Source: Desulfobacteraceae bacterium Eth-SRB1 (GTDB lineage Bacteria > Desulfobacterota > Desulfobacteria > Desulfobacterales > ETH-SRB1). Taken from it: a stretch of 64,000 nt of DNA. A model generated the notes under the pieces. The model searched no databases, was not told the DNA's origin, and saw nothing but the letters and a program-made list of their open reading frames with translations. The stretch covers positions 439,127 through 503,126 of the forward strand of contig RPGP01000040.1 in assembly GCA_004193555.1 (NCBI GenBank), read 5' to 3'. Below are positions 24,921 to 33,755 of this stretch, one piece after another (the stretch's first letter is position 1; each line of letters starts with the position of its first letter). A program made the translations under genes and the position numbers.

Positions 24921-25250
24921 TCAGATCAATCCCTTGGATTTCAGCCGGGCAGTGAGGGGCGTTTGTTCTGTAATTTTCCGGGTCTGATTTACAAAAGCAA
25001 GCCTTTGTTCGATATCCCGATCAAGCACATCCCGATGATCCCAGTAGTAGGCTAATGCCGAGTATATTTGCCCCAGGGTAAGATAGGGATGCTGGAAATG
25101 CAGTTCTTCCGGACTCCAGCCGTAAGCTGTTTTTTCCAGGACTATCTCAATTACCTTCATGTTTGTCCCTGCAATAATTGGGACGCCTTTTTCATCTAAG
25201 ACCACATGTTCATATTTTGTTTTTGCAGAAGTCAAAGGCATAATTGACAC
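24921..25250 (-). CDS. DUF433 antitoxin-like protein
   Basis: A 109-aa protein with a DUF433 domain: PIIAGTNMKVIEIVLEKTAY, WSPEELHFQHPYLTLGQIYSAL and AYYWDHRDVLD are the family's winged-HTH motifs. DUF433 proteins pair with DUF5615 PIN-like toxins (VapBC45-type modules). The partner is downstream at 24431 but is broken and separated by the hairpin element, so this may be an orphan antitoxin. A TAGATATCTA palindrome at about 25298 may be its operator. Confidence 0.8.
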   Translation of the reverse strand: MSIMPLTSAKTKYEHVVLDEKGVPIIAGTNMKVIEIVLEKTAYGWSPEELHFQHPYLTLGQIYSALAYYWDHRDVLDRDIEQRLAFVNQTRKITEQTPLTARLKSKGLI

Positions 25251-25480
25251 CTCATATTAAGAAATTTTCCATATTCACATATATCATAAAATTAGATATC
25301 TATCCAACACAATTATTAAGATTCAATCTGTCCGCTTCTCAGCTCGATAGATTAAAGCTGACAGTATAAACCGGGAACCCTCTGTTTTCCTGTTTTCTGG
25401 GTATGCCAAAGATGAAATCAAGAGGGAGGGTTTCTCCTCGATATTCCACCCAGAAAGAGTTTTCCTTAACCAGCCTGCCA

Positions 25481-26796
25481 TTACCCTATCCCGCCTTTTT
25501 TCAAATCTGCAATCCAGCCCGGAAAATGATGGGGTGTAAGCAAATCGAAAGTGTAATACTGCTTTGCACCTGCTCTGTATTGACTCTCAATATCTGCCAG
25601 GTTTAATGTATTCAATTTGCTGTTCACCTGTTCAAAGTGAGCCTTTGCATACTCCTCTTTTTTCGGAGTTGCTTCATCCTGCTCTTCATCTGACTTGATT
25701 TCTACTACCTTGATGATGGTTTCTATTCCTTCATCCTGAAGCTTTTTCAGGTTTTCAAGATGCGCTATCTTTCCTTCACTTTCAAGCTTTAAGATGTAAT
25801 TGTCCAGATCGATCTTTATGAAAAAATCGGGATTAAAACTTCGTCTGGCCCTGTCCTTGCCGCGTTTCCAGTATTCGTAATCAATGGAGTAAAAATTCTT
25901 GTCAGGTGATTTTATCCAGGAATCTATGTAATCAGAACTGTCTATCAATTGAAAAACAAACTCTTTTTCCGGTGAATGGGAAACCAGAACGATATTTTGG
26001 TGTTTTCCTGCAAAAACTGCATCCACAGCCGTTCATCTCTTGCTTCACTCTTCTTCCCATCCGGCCCTTCTTCCTTATCAAGCACAAGACGATTGTCCGC
26101 ATATTTTAAATGCGAATAGGCATGGTGGATTTCATCTCCAAGGACAAGGACTTCATCCGTGTTTTTGAACAAGGTGTCGGTAATACCGCCAAATGTATAA
26201 ACTGCGTTGATGTTTTCAATGACAATAGAGTCGTCTTCTATGGGGTCGTTGTCTGTGAGCAGGTTAATGGCTTTTCCCCGGTATCTTTGCGGGAGCTTGC
26301 TGTTGAATTCTCTTTTATTTATCAGTTCCTTGAATTTTTCGCGCAGACCCTGTTCGATAATGGTTGAGGACGGACCAAGCACAAGCACCCGTTTTGTGAG
26401 CCCCATGACAAGAGAAAGCCAGGCGATTGCAAAAATTACATAAGATTTCCCTGTACCGGTGGCCATGTGAACGACCCCGGAAAGCCGCTCAGGAAGGGGG
26501 AGTTGGTGGAGGAAATTTTCTTCTGTTCCGAACCGCTGTTGAATCTGCAATTTCTGTTTATAGTTTTCTCTTCCAAGTTCAGAAATGCTCTTGTAACTGC
26601 CGCCCCAGAGATAGATCATGATCTGTTTAATGGCATCATACTGATAGTCGCGCGAACCAACCAGCTCGCTGACATAGTCCTCTATATCTGAAAAACTGAA
26701 CTTGTTGTAATTGCATTTCCGGATATTTATATCCAGAGTGTGATCGGACAAATTCAGTCTTTTGATCGCTTTTTGTCTTTTCGGTCTCTTTGCCAT
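25481..26796 (-). pseudogene. Type III restriction subunit (Res), internally deleted and frameshifted
   Basis: The 5' part from ATG 26796 encodes the SF2 motor start: Walker A in HMATGTGKSYVIFAIAW, GPSSTIIEQGL and the DEIHH box, then stops after KISFWFPIHRKK near 25945. The 3' part, in another frame from about 26026, encodes HSPEKEFVFQLI, FNPDFFIKI and VVEIK, the PD-(D/E)xK endonuclease end of Res, to 25481. Roughly 500 residues covering the rest of the helicase are missing, with a junction near 25985. Normal Res proteins are around 900-1000 aa. DNA cleavage by this subunit should be impossible. Confidence 0.85.
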
Positions 26797-26968
26797 TTCA
26801 ACTCACTTTAATCCACAGATTTCGCAGATTACACAGATTACTATAATCACTTGAAGTGCGAGAGTGTCATATGTCATAACCTCCTAAATGCAAAATCTGT
26901 AGGGGGTTAATTCCCCGCAGCCTTCTGCACTCATTATCCCTTTTCAATCGAGTGAAGAAAATCTATAT

Positions 26969-27409
26969 TTATTCTCTCTCTTCCATCGAGTGAAAATCTA
27001 CATTTCTTCTCCCTCTCCCCTCGGGGAGAGGGCCGGGGTGAGGGGGATGAGGGTAAGAGGGAGCAACATTCCCATCCAAAGAAGAAAGAATCACAGTCAA
27101 AACAGACTCTGTTTCTTTCAAAACTTCATTATTCCAGAAACGCATAACCATGTATCCTTTTTCTTTCAAATAACCAGATCGCTTAGCATCTAATTCCATC
27201 TGCCCGGCATGCCGGCCACCATCAACCTCAATGACAAGTTTTTTCTCCAAACAGACGAAATCAACTATGTACGAGCCAACAGGGCGTTGCCGACGGAATT
27301 TATATCCACCGAGTTCACGATTACGAAGATGTCGCCATAAAAGTCTTTCGGCATCAGTCATATTCTTTCTAAGTTTTTTGGCAAGATGCTTCATTGTTTC
27401 ACCCCTCAC
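26969..27409 (-). CDS. DUF559 endonuclease-like protein
   Basis: A 146-aa protein with a DUF559 (Vsr-like PD-(D/E)xK) domain: LRKNMTDAERLLWRHLRNRE, VGSYIVDFVCLEKKLVIEVDGG (Asp, Glu, Asp catalytic set) and GYMVMRFWNNEVL. The last ~25 residues (PHPPHPGPLPEGRGRR onward) are translated from a palindromic REP element at 27010-27050, so the native end is probably near residue 118. It sits between mod and res, where it may have been inserted. Confidence 0.8.
   Translation of the reverse strand: MRGETMKHLAKKLRKNMTDAERLLWRHLRNRELGGYKFRRQRPVGSYIVDFVCLEKKLVIEVDGGRHAGQMELDAKRSGYLKEKGYMVMRFWNNEVLKETESVLTVILSSLDGNVAPSYPHPPHPGPLPEGRGRRNVDFHSMEERE
27010..27050. repeat. REP palindrome, copy 1
   Basis: CTCTCCCCTCGGGGAGAGGG and GGGGTGAGGGGG form a perfect hairpin with a tail. 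Related units are at 27398-27432 (CCCCTCACCCTAACCCTCTC) and 27692-27731 (CTCCCTTGGGGGAGAGGG), so DUF559 is bracketed by these elements. Confidence 0.7.
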
Positions 27410-27432
27410 CCTAACCCTCTCCCCAAGGGGCG
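27398..27432. repeat. REP palindrome, copy 2
   Basis: CACCCTAACCCTCTCCCCAA followed by GGGGCGAGGG, inverted relative to copy 1, close to the start of DUF559. Confidence 0.6.
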
Positions 27433-27517
27433 AGGGAACTTATGAAGTAGTCACCCAAGAAAAAAGGAGATTTCAGGAAAAATTTGCATCAGAGAAAGAA
27501 GTTTGAGCCCGATTCGT

Positions 27518-27549
27518 TTTTAAACAGGTCGAATTCGACCTGTTTAAAA
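27518..27549. repeat. Perfect 32-bp palindrome
   Basis: TTTTAAACAGGTCGAA is followed directly by its exact reverse complement. It is flanked by CCCGA and TCGGG, which extend the stem. It lies between mod and DUF559 and could form a cruciform, a bidirectional terminator, or a protein-binding site. Confidence 0.7.
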
Positions 27550-27691
27550 TTCGGGTTATGAATTTGTCCCCAAATTCCGATAAATTCAATAGTGCTTCGG
27601 CTTTTCATCCAATTTTGGATAATATAATTTGTCCTTTTCGAATCTTTGTACCTTGCTATAGATTTTCAAATAAATAGTTTTACACCGTTTA

Positions 27692-27731
27692 TTTCCCTCT
27701 CCCTTGGGGGAGAGGGTCAGGGTGAGGGGGA
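27692..27731. repeat. REP palindrome, copy 3
   Basis: CCCTCTCCCTTGGGGGAGAG with a GGTGAGGGGG tail, just past the stop of mod on the - strand, where it could also act as a 3' hairpin. Confidence 0.6.
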
Positions 27732-27746
27732 TTCCATTCGCTACTC

Positions 27747-29813
27747 TCATACTATAAAAACTTTGCTCTCATTGCCATGTTTATCAATGGCGATAACGGC
27801 AATGCTTTCCGTTAAACCGGTCATTTTAATCACGCCGTCATCGCCAATATCTTTGGCAAATACGGTTCTGTCTATATCAAAAATCTCCCCGTCATAATCA
27901 ACATCCACAAGCAGCATCGCAAGCCCGTCAAGCTCTTTTAAACGCTCGCCTTGTTTATCCAGTATCTTTGTCTCAAATCTGGTAATCTTCAAGCCCTGTT
28001 TGGTTCTCTCAACTTCAATCTCAACATTATCATTAAAATAAAACCCTGTCGAATTGATAAGGTTGTTGACATTTTCCTGGGAGCTTGGCTGCTGCTGTAT
28101 CTGAAAATTGCGGGAAACATCTTCCAGTATTTTGTAAGGAAACTTCAGCATCTTAAAATGCACATCATTACCGGCGCTGTTTTTCATGGTTGTATCACCA
28201 ACAAGGGTGCAGGTCTCCGGCGTGATGATATAATAATTGCCCTTTAGCTTGCCGCGGGACTGCAAAATAATCCCTTTGAGATACTTCTCATCAATCCTGA
28301 TGTTTTTCAAATACTCGCCATTCCACACAGGGTAAACCTCAACCGGATCGCCATCCTTTTCGCCAAAAATATTGGCAAGCCTGTATTTGCCCGACAAATC
28401 CTTTTCATCCCTGCTGCTCTGAAAAAGCCCAAGCACAAAATCGACATAGGCATCCCTGTTTTCCCGGAGCTTCATAATGCGGGAAAAATCATAGGCGCCA
28501 GTGGAAACCACGCAGAACGGTTTTGGAGGCTTGCCGTATTTTTGGTTTTTCTTTACATTCTTACCAAGCGCCTTTGATTCTCTGATCCTAAGCATCCTCT
28601 TTTGCATGGTGTAGATAGCATGTTTGCCAAAATCGCAGACGATCCATCGTCTGCCAAGCTTTTCCGCAACTGCCGCGGTGGTGCCGGAACCGGCAAAAAT
28701 GTCCATAACTATGTCGCCAGGGTTGGAGGAGGCAAGGATGATACGTTCGAGAAGGGTTTCGGGTTTTTGGGTTGGGTAGTTTGTATCTTCTTTAGCTTGA
28801 GAGTTAACTGGGGAAATATCTGTCCATATATTATCAATAATTACACCCTTCCCTTCAAATAGATAATTTTTCATCCTCGGTTTTGCGTTTGGATTTTTTG
28901 GATATTTTATTCTGTCTTCTGCTTCGAGTTTTTTTAACCTTTCTTCCGAATAACTCCCAATATTGTCCCAAAAATAAGGACCTCTTTCATCGCTCAGCGT
29001 AAAACGCTTCTTATATTCTTCGGAATAATCTTGATATTGAGGAGTAATCTTATGGTTTCCATTTGTATAAACCAATATTATGTCGTCTACAGCGAGCCAT
29101 TTATAAGAGGTCGCTTTACGTCCGCTTGAAATACGTTTCCAAATAATGTTGCACATAAAATCTGATTTACCGAAGACTTCGTCTAACATAACTTTGACAT
29201 AATGAATTGTTCTCCAATCAAGATGAACGTAAAGACACCCGTCTTTAGTTATTATTTCACGTATCAGAATCAGACGCTCTCGCAAATTTTCAATAAACTC
29301 AGTCGAATCAACCTTATCAGAGTAACTTTTTTCATCCCCCGAACCTTTCAAATCCCCCCTCGTCGCAAATGGCGGGTCAATATAAATCAGCTTCACCTTC
29401 CCCTTGACCCTGTCCTTGATCAGCGGATCAGCATTCCGGCAACAGGTCTTTAGAAATTGCAGATTATCCCCCTGCACAATCAGGTTCTGCCAGTTATCCT
29501 CAGTACCGTCCTTTGCTTTCTTAAACAGATCAAGCTGGGTTTCGCCCGTCAGGCTGCCGCCTTTAAAACACCGTTCAACCTGAAGCGGCGAGCCGGCATC
29601 CGTCGGAGACGCCTGGTTCAGAATGGCGGCCTCGCTTCTTTTCCCCGCATATTCAAGTGTAACAATTTTAGCCCTGTCCAGTTTGGCCACATCGAATTTT
29701 TCAGCCAACCCCGGAAAGAGCTTTATCATCAGCTCTGGAGGCAGTTCAGTATTGTTATTAAGCGCCTCAATAATCAGCTTCTTTTCTTCGTATGTAAGGT
29801 CGGTCTTTACCAT
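27747..29813 (-). CDS. Type III adenine-specific DNA methyltransferase (Mod)
   Basis: A 688-aa beta-class N6-adenine methyltransferase. Motif IV is [12 protein letters not shown] near residue 139; the AdoMet motif [17 protein letters not shown] near 367 comes after it, as in type III Mod subunits, with [12 protein letters not shown] near the start. The N-terminal ~90 and C-terminal ~250 residues probably carry target recognition and Res contacts. It appears intact although its Res partner is destroyed, so it may persist as an orphan methylase with epigenetic effects. Confidence 0.9.
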   Translation of the reverse strand: MVKTDLTYEEKKLIIEALNNNTELPPELMIKLFPGLAEKFDVAKLDRAKIVTLEYAGKRSEAAILNQASPTDAGSPLQVERCFKGGSLTGETQLDLFKKAKDGTEDNWQNLIVQGDNLQFLKTCCRNADPLIKDRVKGKVKLIYIDPPFATRGDLKGSGDEKSYSDKVDSTEFIENLRERLILIREIITKDGCLYVHLDWRTIHYVKVMLDEVFGKSDFMCNIIWKRISSGRKATSYKWLAVDDIILVYTNGNHKITPQYQDYSEEYKKRFTLSDERGPYFWDNIGSYSEERLKKLEAEDRIKYPKNPNAKPRMKNYLFEGKGVIIDNIWTDISPVNSQAKEDTNYPTQKPETLLERIILASSNPGDIVMDIFAGSGTTAAVAEKLGRRWIVCDFGKHAIYTMQKRMLRIRESKALGKNVKKNQKYGKPPKPFCVVSTGAYDFSRIMKLRENRDAYVDFVLGLFQSSRDEKDLSGKYRLANIFGEKDGDPVEVYPVWNGEYLKNIRIDEKYLKGIILQSRGKLKGNYYIITPETCTLVGDTTMKNSAGNDVHFKMLKFPYKILEDVSRNFQIQQQPSSQENVNNLINSTGFYFNDNVEIEVERTKQGLKITRFETKILDKQGERLKELDGLAMLLVDVDYDGEIFDIDRTVFAKDIGDDGVIKMTGLTESIAVIAIDKHGNESKVFIV

Positions 29814-30041
29814 GAAATACTCCTGGTTTCTAAGTGGTCATAGACATTCAGCTAATGAAAAATTCTGCTGCAAGCTGTGCATGGCCAACGTTAATTTAAC
29901 CTGCTGGAACATACGGCGTACTGTATTTCAATATTTTTAAAAGCTTATTGCGAGTACCGAAAAATCAAATTCGCCAATCACTGTTTCAGTCAGGCTGAAA
30001 TTTTTGTTAGCACGACGGACTTGAACCAACGCACAAAATTA

Positions 30042-30458
30042 TTAATGAACCACCGAACTTTTTTTAAGCAATTTTAATTTTTCTTTATTTTTTTCCTTAA
30101 TTTCACATTCCCAAATTCTAATAACTTTCCAACCTTTTCGTTCTAATCTTTCATTAATCTGCTTATCTCGAATTCTGTTATTTTCAATTTTCTTTTGCCA
30201 GTATTCTGAGTTCTGTTTTGGTGTTAGATTTCTACAATTATGTCCATGCCAAAAACAACCATCGGCGAAAATAGCAATTCGCTTTTTTAGAAAAACAAAA
30301 TCCGGTATTGCACCAACGATTTTATAGTTCCTTCTCCAGCCCTTCAAACCTAACTGCTTGAAAAGCTGAATGAGTTTCAATTCAGTTGATTTGTTACCCT
30401 TAGGTTTATTAGCCTTCATTATCTCGGATCGCTTCTTTTTGGAAACCGTATCCGTCAT
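30042..30458 (-). CDS. vsr: Very-short-patch repair endonuclease Vsr
   Basis: A 138-aa Vsr protein. Family motifs are MKANKPKGNKSTEL near the start, the catalytic Asp in IPDFVFLKKRIAIFADGCFW, HGHNC with metal/zinc residues, EYWQKKIENNRIRD and WKVIRIWECE. Vsr nicks next to T:G mismatches created when 5-methylcytosine deaminates. It belongs with the C5 methyltransferase at 32169-33245, from which it is separated by a GHKL ATPase gene. Confidence 0.92.
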   Translation of the reverse strand: MTDTVSKKKRSEIMKANKPKGNKSTELKLIQLFKQLGLKGWRRNYKIVGAIPDFVFLKKRIAIFADGCFWHGHNCRNLTPKQNSEYWQKKIENNRIRDKQINERLERKGWKVIRIWECEIKEKNKEKLKLLKKSSVVH

Positions 30459-30502
30459 ATTCTTCTAATTCGATCCTTTCACCAGTTGCTGATCAAAACA
30501 AT

Positions 30503-32179
30503 CTATTCACCACTCGACAATAACGTCCTAATTCTTCCCTTTATATTATCGTAAACTGAAGTCAGTTTTAATTTTGCTTCTTCGGTCAAACGAGCAGTAT
30601 GCATAAGTGCGTCTCTAATTGGCTTGTATTGCTTTGAATCGTTATGAAGACAGTTTGTCTGACCCCTCGTATCAACTAGACCTGCGAGCCTAGTCATATC
30701 AAGGTAGCTTATATCGATGTTCGCCTGTCTAATTTCGATATTAATATTACCTGCCGCCTTGTTTCGACTTTCTTTTTGTTTTAGGTCGTCTATATGATCT
30801 TGAACACCGGATATATCATTACTATTCTCTATGATTAATTTCCGAACCAGATTTTCAGAAATAAAACACTCTGCATAAGAACCGAAATTAAATTGTGCAT
30901 CTTCACCTAATTCATTCACCCAATTTTCTACTCGTTCTCTGTAGTCAGTGTCATCTGGAGAAATGATACCATCACCACTGGGCGGGGTAGTATATTCTTC
31001 TGATACAACATCAAAAAGTCTTTTGGAAATTCTATCTCTTTTCTTTATTCGCATGTTTTCAGAATCACCGTCCATCCGATGTTTTACTCTCCACTTGTCC
31101 CAATCTTCAATGATTTTGTTTATAATCGTATTCTGGAGTTTTTTTAATAAACTCTCGAACTTAGGATCATTTGCTACGATTCCTTCACGAGCTGTAGCAA
31201 ACCTATCTTTACTATCATCTAACCCGTCAAAATGGATTTGTCCGTATAAATAGTTTTCTACGATTCTTGAAGTGGGTATTTGCTTTAAGATATTTCTCTC
31301 TCTTACTCTACCATTAACAAAAAGGTCGATACCTACCCTTTCATCTGAAGAAATAATCGAAAGGTTTCTCGGTTTTTCGACAGTTGCAATAAATCCCGTA
31401 AAATTGTCTTCAACTGCAAACTTGCCTTCTTCGAGTGGGGGGGATTTTTCTTTAAGTCTCTGGATGTATGGGTCCTGAATATCGTTTATTAGCCATATGA
31501 ATTGTGTTTTTGATGCCAAGTCATCCAAGCATTCGATAGTAATTGGTTCGTCGTTAAGAAATAAGTTGAAGGAATCGTCTGAAAGGGAAAATCTGAAATA
31601 CAAAGCGATAGATTTTTTTAGATAATCTACCGTATTTTTTATTCCGTCTTTTATGTTTTCAAAATAAACGATAGTTCCTTTTTGATGGTCTTCGATATAG
31701 GGTTCGAAGATACTTTTTTCCCAATTGCCCAGCGGATATTCCTGAGGTGTTAAATCCTCATTTATCGCTCTATTTAATCCAGAATTATCTATAGTTCCAC
31801 CGATATATTCCTCATTTTCTTTCTTTGATATAATAGAAATTTTATCCGCACAAGATAACAACGCTAATTTCCCTATCCCTTTCCTGCCAATGTAAGGTCT
31901 TCCCTTTGCAGATTCAGTCTCTCCATATTTTCTCTTCGTGTATCCAATTTTTAGAAATTTATCCTGAAAGTCATCTGCGGTCATTCCATCCCCGTCGTCT
32001 TTTATAACAAGACAGTTTTTATCCCTATCGATATAAATCCACACATTGTCAGCATCGGCATCCCAAGAATTAGAAACCGCTTCCCCTAGAACAGTTATAA
32101 AGCTTCGATATAAATTCCTCCCCAAGTGATTTAAAACGCTTAAAGAAATTTCGAAGGTAAATTGTCTTTCATCCGTCAT
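30503..32179 (-). CDS. GHKL (MORC/Hsp90-like) ATPase of the Dcm cassette
   Basis: A 558-aa protein with an N-terminal Bergerat-fold ATPase: N box GEAVSNSWDADADNVWI near residue 30, G1 box KDDGDGMTADDF near 57, and G2 box YIGRKGIGKLALLS near 97. A transducer-like middle domain follows (FVNGRVRERNI, RFATAREGIV) and then a helical C-terminal region. It overlaps the Dcm gene by 11 bases and is followed by vsr. Comparative work has linked MORC-like ATPases to restriction-modification systems, so a restriction or anti-phage role is likely. No nuclease motif was recognised in it. Confidence 0.85.
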   Translation of the reverse strand: MTDERQFTFEISLSVLNHLGRNLYRSFITVLGEAVSNSWDADADNVWIYIDRDKNCLVIKDDGDGMTADDFQDKFLKIGYTKRKYGETESAKGRPYIGRKGIGKLALLSCADKISIISKKENEEYIGGTIDNSGLNRAINEDLTPQEYPLGNWEKSIFEPYIEDHQKGTIVYFENIKDGIKNTVDYLKKSIALYFRFSLSDDSFNLFLNDEPITIECLDDLASKTQFIWLINDIQDPYIQRLKEKSPPLEEGKFAVEDNFTGFIATVEKPRNLSIISSDERVGIDLFVNGRVRERNILKQIPTSRIVENYLYGQIHFDGLDDSKDRFATAREGIVANDPKFESLLKKLQNTIINKIIEDWDKWRVKHRMDGDSENMRIKKRDRISKRLFDVVSEEYTTPPSGDGIISPDDTDYRERVENWVNELGEDAQFNFGSYAECFISENLVRKLIIENSNDISGVQDHIDDLKQKESRNKAAGNINIEIRQANIDISYLDMTRLAGLVDTRGQTNCLHNDSKQYKPIRDALMHTARLTEEAKLKLTSVYDNIKGRIRTLLSSGE

Positions 32180-33245
32180 TATATTCCTCCAAATGTTTCA
32201 TTATGCTTTTACCAATGATTTTACCTAATCTAACAGGAACTGCATTGCCGATATGTTTTCCAAGGCACTTAATGGAAAAGGGCAGTTTTGGATTGATGAA
32301 TTTATAATATTTAGGAAATGTCTGCAAAAGTGCCCCTTCTCTTAAAGATAATGCTCTATTCTGCTCTGGATGTCCAAAACGACCTGTCCCAAAATTGTAG
32401 AATTGTGTCGTAATTGTGGGAGCGGGTTTGTCACATTCCATTCTGGAATAGACAGAAACATAGCTTTTGCCCGAAGGTTTTCGATGGCAAGGGGTGCGCA
32501 GTTCTTTGTCCCAATCTCGCCAAGTTCCTCCTGGTTTAGACTTATGAATTCGTTTTTTATTGATTGTTGTAAGCTTACACGCCCTGTGTAAGGGATCTTT
32601 AATAGAAGTTTCTCCATCCCTTATAGGTTCAAGATTTCCAATGGTTTTTTTAACGGTGCGATATTGAGAGGGTGTATGAGTTTTGGATATTAGTTGGATA
32701 TTTCCAAGCTTTGAAGCTAACAGAACCAAACGTGTTCTTGTCTGTGGTATTCCATAGTCGGGACAATACACAAATTGCCAAGACATATGATAATCAAGCT
32801 CTTTTAGATTTCTAATAAAATCTGAGAATATCTCTTGCTTTTCAATTTGAGGTACATTTTCCATAGAGACAATATCGGGTTCTATCTTTTTTATTAATCT
32901 TGAGAATGAATGCAACAAACCCCATTTCTCGTCTTCATTTCTTTTGCTATTTTTTTGCGTATGGGTCGAGAATGGTTGACATGGTGCGCAACCTGCAAGT
33001 ATTCTGATCCCATTATCTGGATATAGCCTTGCCAATTCGGTTCCGGTAATTGCTCTAATATCTTTGTTGATGAATTTTGTATTATTATTTTTTTCATACG
33101 CGTATTTACATGTTTCATCGGTATCGATGCCTGCAATTACAGGTATCCCGGCTTTTATAAAGCCGTGTGTCATTCCGCCAGCTCCACAGAACAAATCCAC
33201 AGCAACTACAGACAATTTATTATTTTTATAAGATTCTTCCTTCAT
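32169..33245 (-). CDS. DNA (cytosine-5) methyltransferase
   Basis: A 358-aa C5 methyltransferase with motif I DLFCGAGGMTHGF near residue 17, the catalytic PCQ in AGCAPCQPFSTH near 88, ENVP motif VSMENVPQIEKQ near 129, and the C-terminal HIGNAVPVRLG (motif X). The variable target-recognition region is short (about 200-290), so the site cannot be predicted. It is coupled to the GHKL ATPase and vsr, and together these form a small R-M-like cassette. No classical restriction endonuclease is adjacent. Confidence 0.92.
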   Translation of the reverse strand: MKEESYKNNKLSVVAVDLFCGAGGMTHGFIKAGIPVIAGIDTDETCKYAYEKNNNTKFINKDIRAITGTELARLYPDNGIRILAGCAPCQPFSTHTQKNSKRNEDEKWGLLHSFSRLIKKIEPDIVSMENVPQIEKQEIFSDFIRNLKELDYHMSWQFVYCPDYGIPQTRTRLVLLASKLGNIQLISKTHTPSQYRTVKKTIGNLEPIRDGETSIKDPLHRACKLTTINKKRIHKSKPGGTWRDWDKELRTPCHRKPSGKSYVSVYSRMECDKPAPTITTQFYNFGTGRFGHPEQNRALSLREGALLQTFPKYYKFINPKLPFSIKCLGKHIGNAVPVRLGKIIGKSIMKHLEEYNDG

Positions 33246-33284
33246 CTGCCCTCCGATAAATTACTCCTCATAAAAACTCTCAGT

Positions 33285-33351
33285 AATTCCAGGGACAGTA
33301 CACCTATTCCCCGAAGACAAAAGGCAATAATATGTGTGCTGCCCCCGATTC
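33285..33351. repeat. Dispersed palindromic repeat, copy 1
   Basis: AATTCCAGGGACAGTACACC and CCGAAGAC...AATAATATGTG share layout with copies at 33685-33754 and 35211-35272. Arms GACAGTACAC and GTGTGCTG can pair. Confidence 0.65.
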
Positions 33352-33361
33352 TATACGGCAT

Positions 33362-33658
33362 TTATAGTTTGCGTATTGATGGCTTTACGATGTTCCCCTG
33401 GCTATCCATAACGCCAACAGTTGTCCCTTTTGTTGTCTCCATAGCTTTATTGACAGCTTCTTTGTTCGTACCGGCAATATAAACCGGGCCACGGTGACCT
33501 TGTAACTGTCCCAAGGCATCGCCTACGGTTTGTGGAGTTTCTACCTCTATGGTTGCCTTTTTTGACCTGATATCGACGCCCTTTCCATCGTTATATTCAG
33601 TATTCATCTTTTTAGCGATACGGTTTGCTGTGGTTTTGTGAGATCGACTTTCAGCCAT
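33362..33658 (-). CDS. 98-aa hypothetical protein, possible small nuclease
   Basis: A 98-aa protein with no membrane segment. KTTANRIAKKMNTEYN is followed by KGVDIRSKKATIEVET, whose Asp-x(n)-Glu-x-Glu spacing recalls PD-(D/E)xK-like folds, then GPVYIAGTNKEAVNKAM, a strand-helix unit. AAGGAGG precedes the ATG. It is bracketed by two copies of the dispersed repeat, suggesting insertion as a unit. No firm family; the nuclease reading is weak. Confidence 0.5.
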   Translation of the reverse strand: MAESRSHKTTANRIAKKMNTEYNDGKGVDIRSKKATIEVETPQTVGDALGQLQGHRGPVYIAGTNKEAVNKAMETTKGTTVGVMDSQGNIVKPSIRKL

Positions 33659-33684
33659 TTTTACCTCCTTTCTTCCACGTTTTT

Positions 33685-33754
33685 GAATTCCAGGAACAGT
33701 ATACCTATTTTCCGAAGAAAAAAACCAATAATATGTACACCATCCCCCGATTCC
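33685..33754. repeat. Dispersed palindromic repeat, copy 2
   Basis: GAATTCCAGGAACAGTATAC and CCAATAATATGTACAC, in the same orientation as copies 1 and 3, lying between the 98-aa gene and the ATPase gene. Confidence 0.65.
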
Positions 33755-33755
33755 C

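Noticed and set aside
25290-25312. DtxR-type site before DUF433
   Set aside because: TAGATATCTA is shorter and the gene has no link to iron; an antitoxin operator is more likely.
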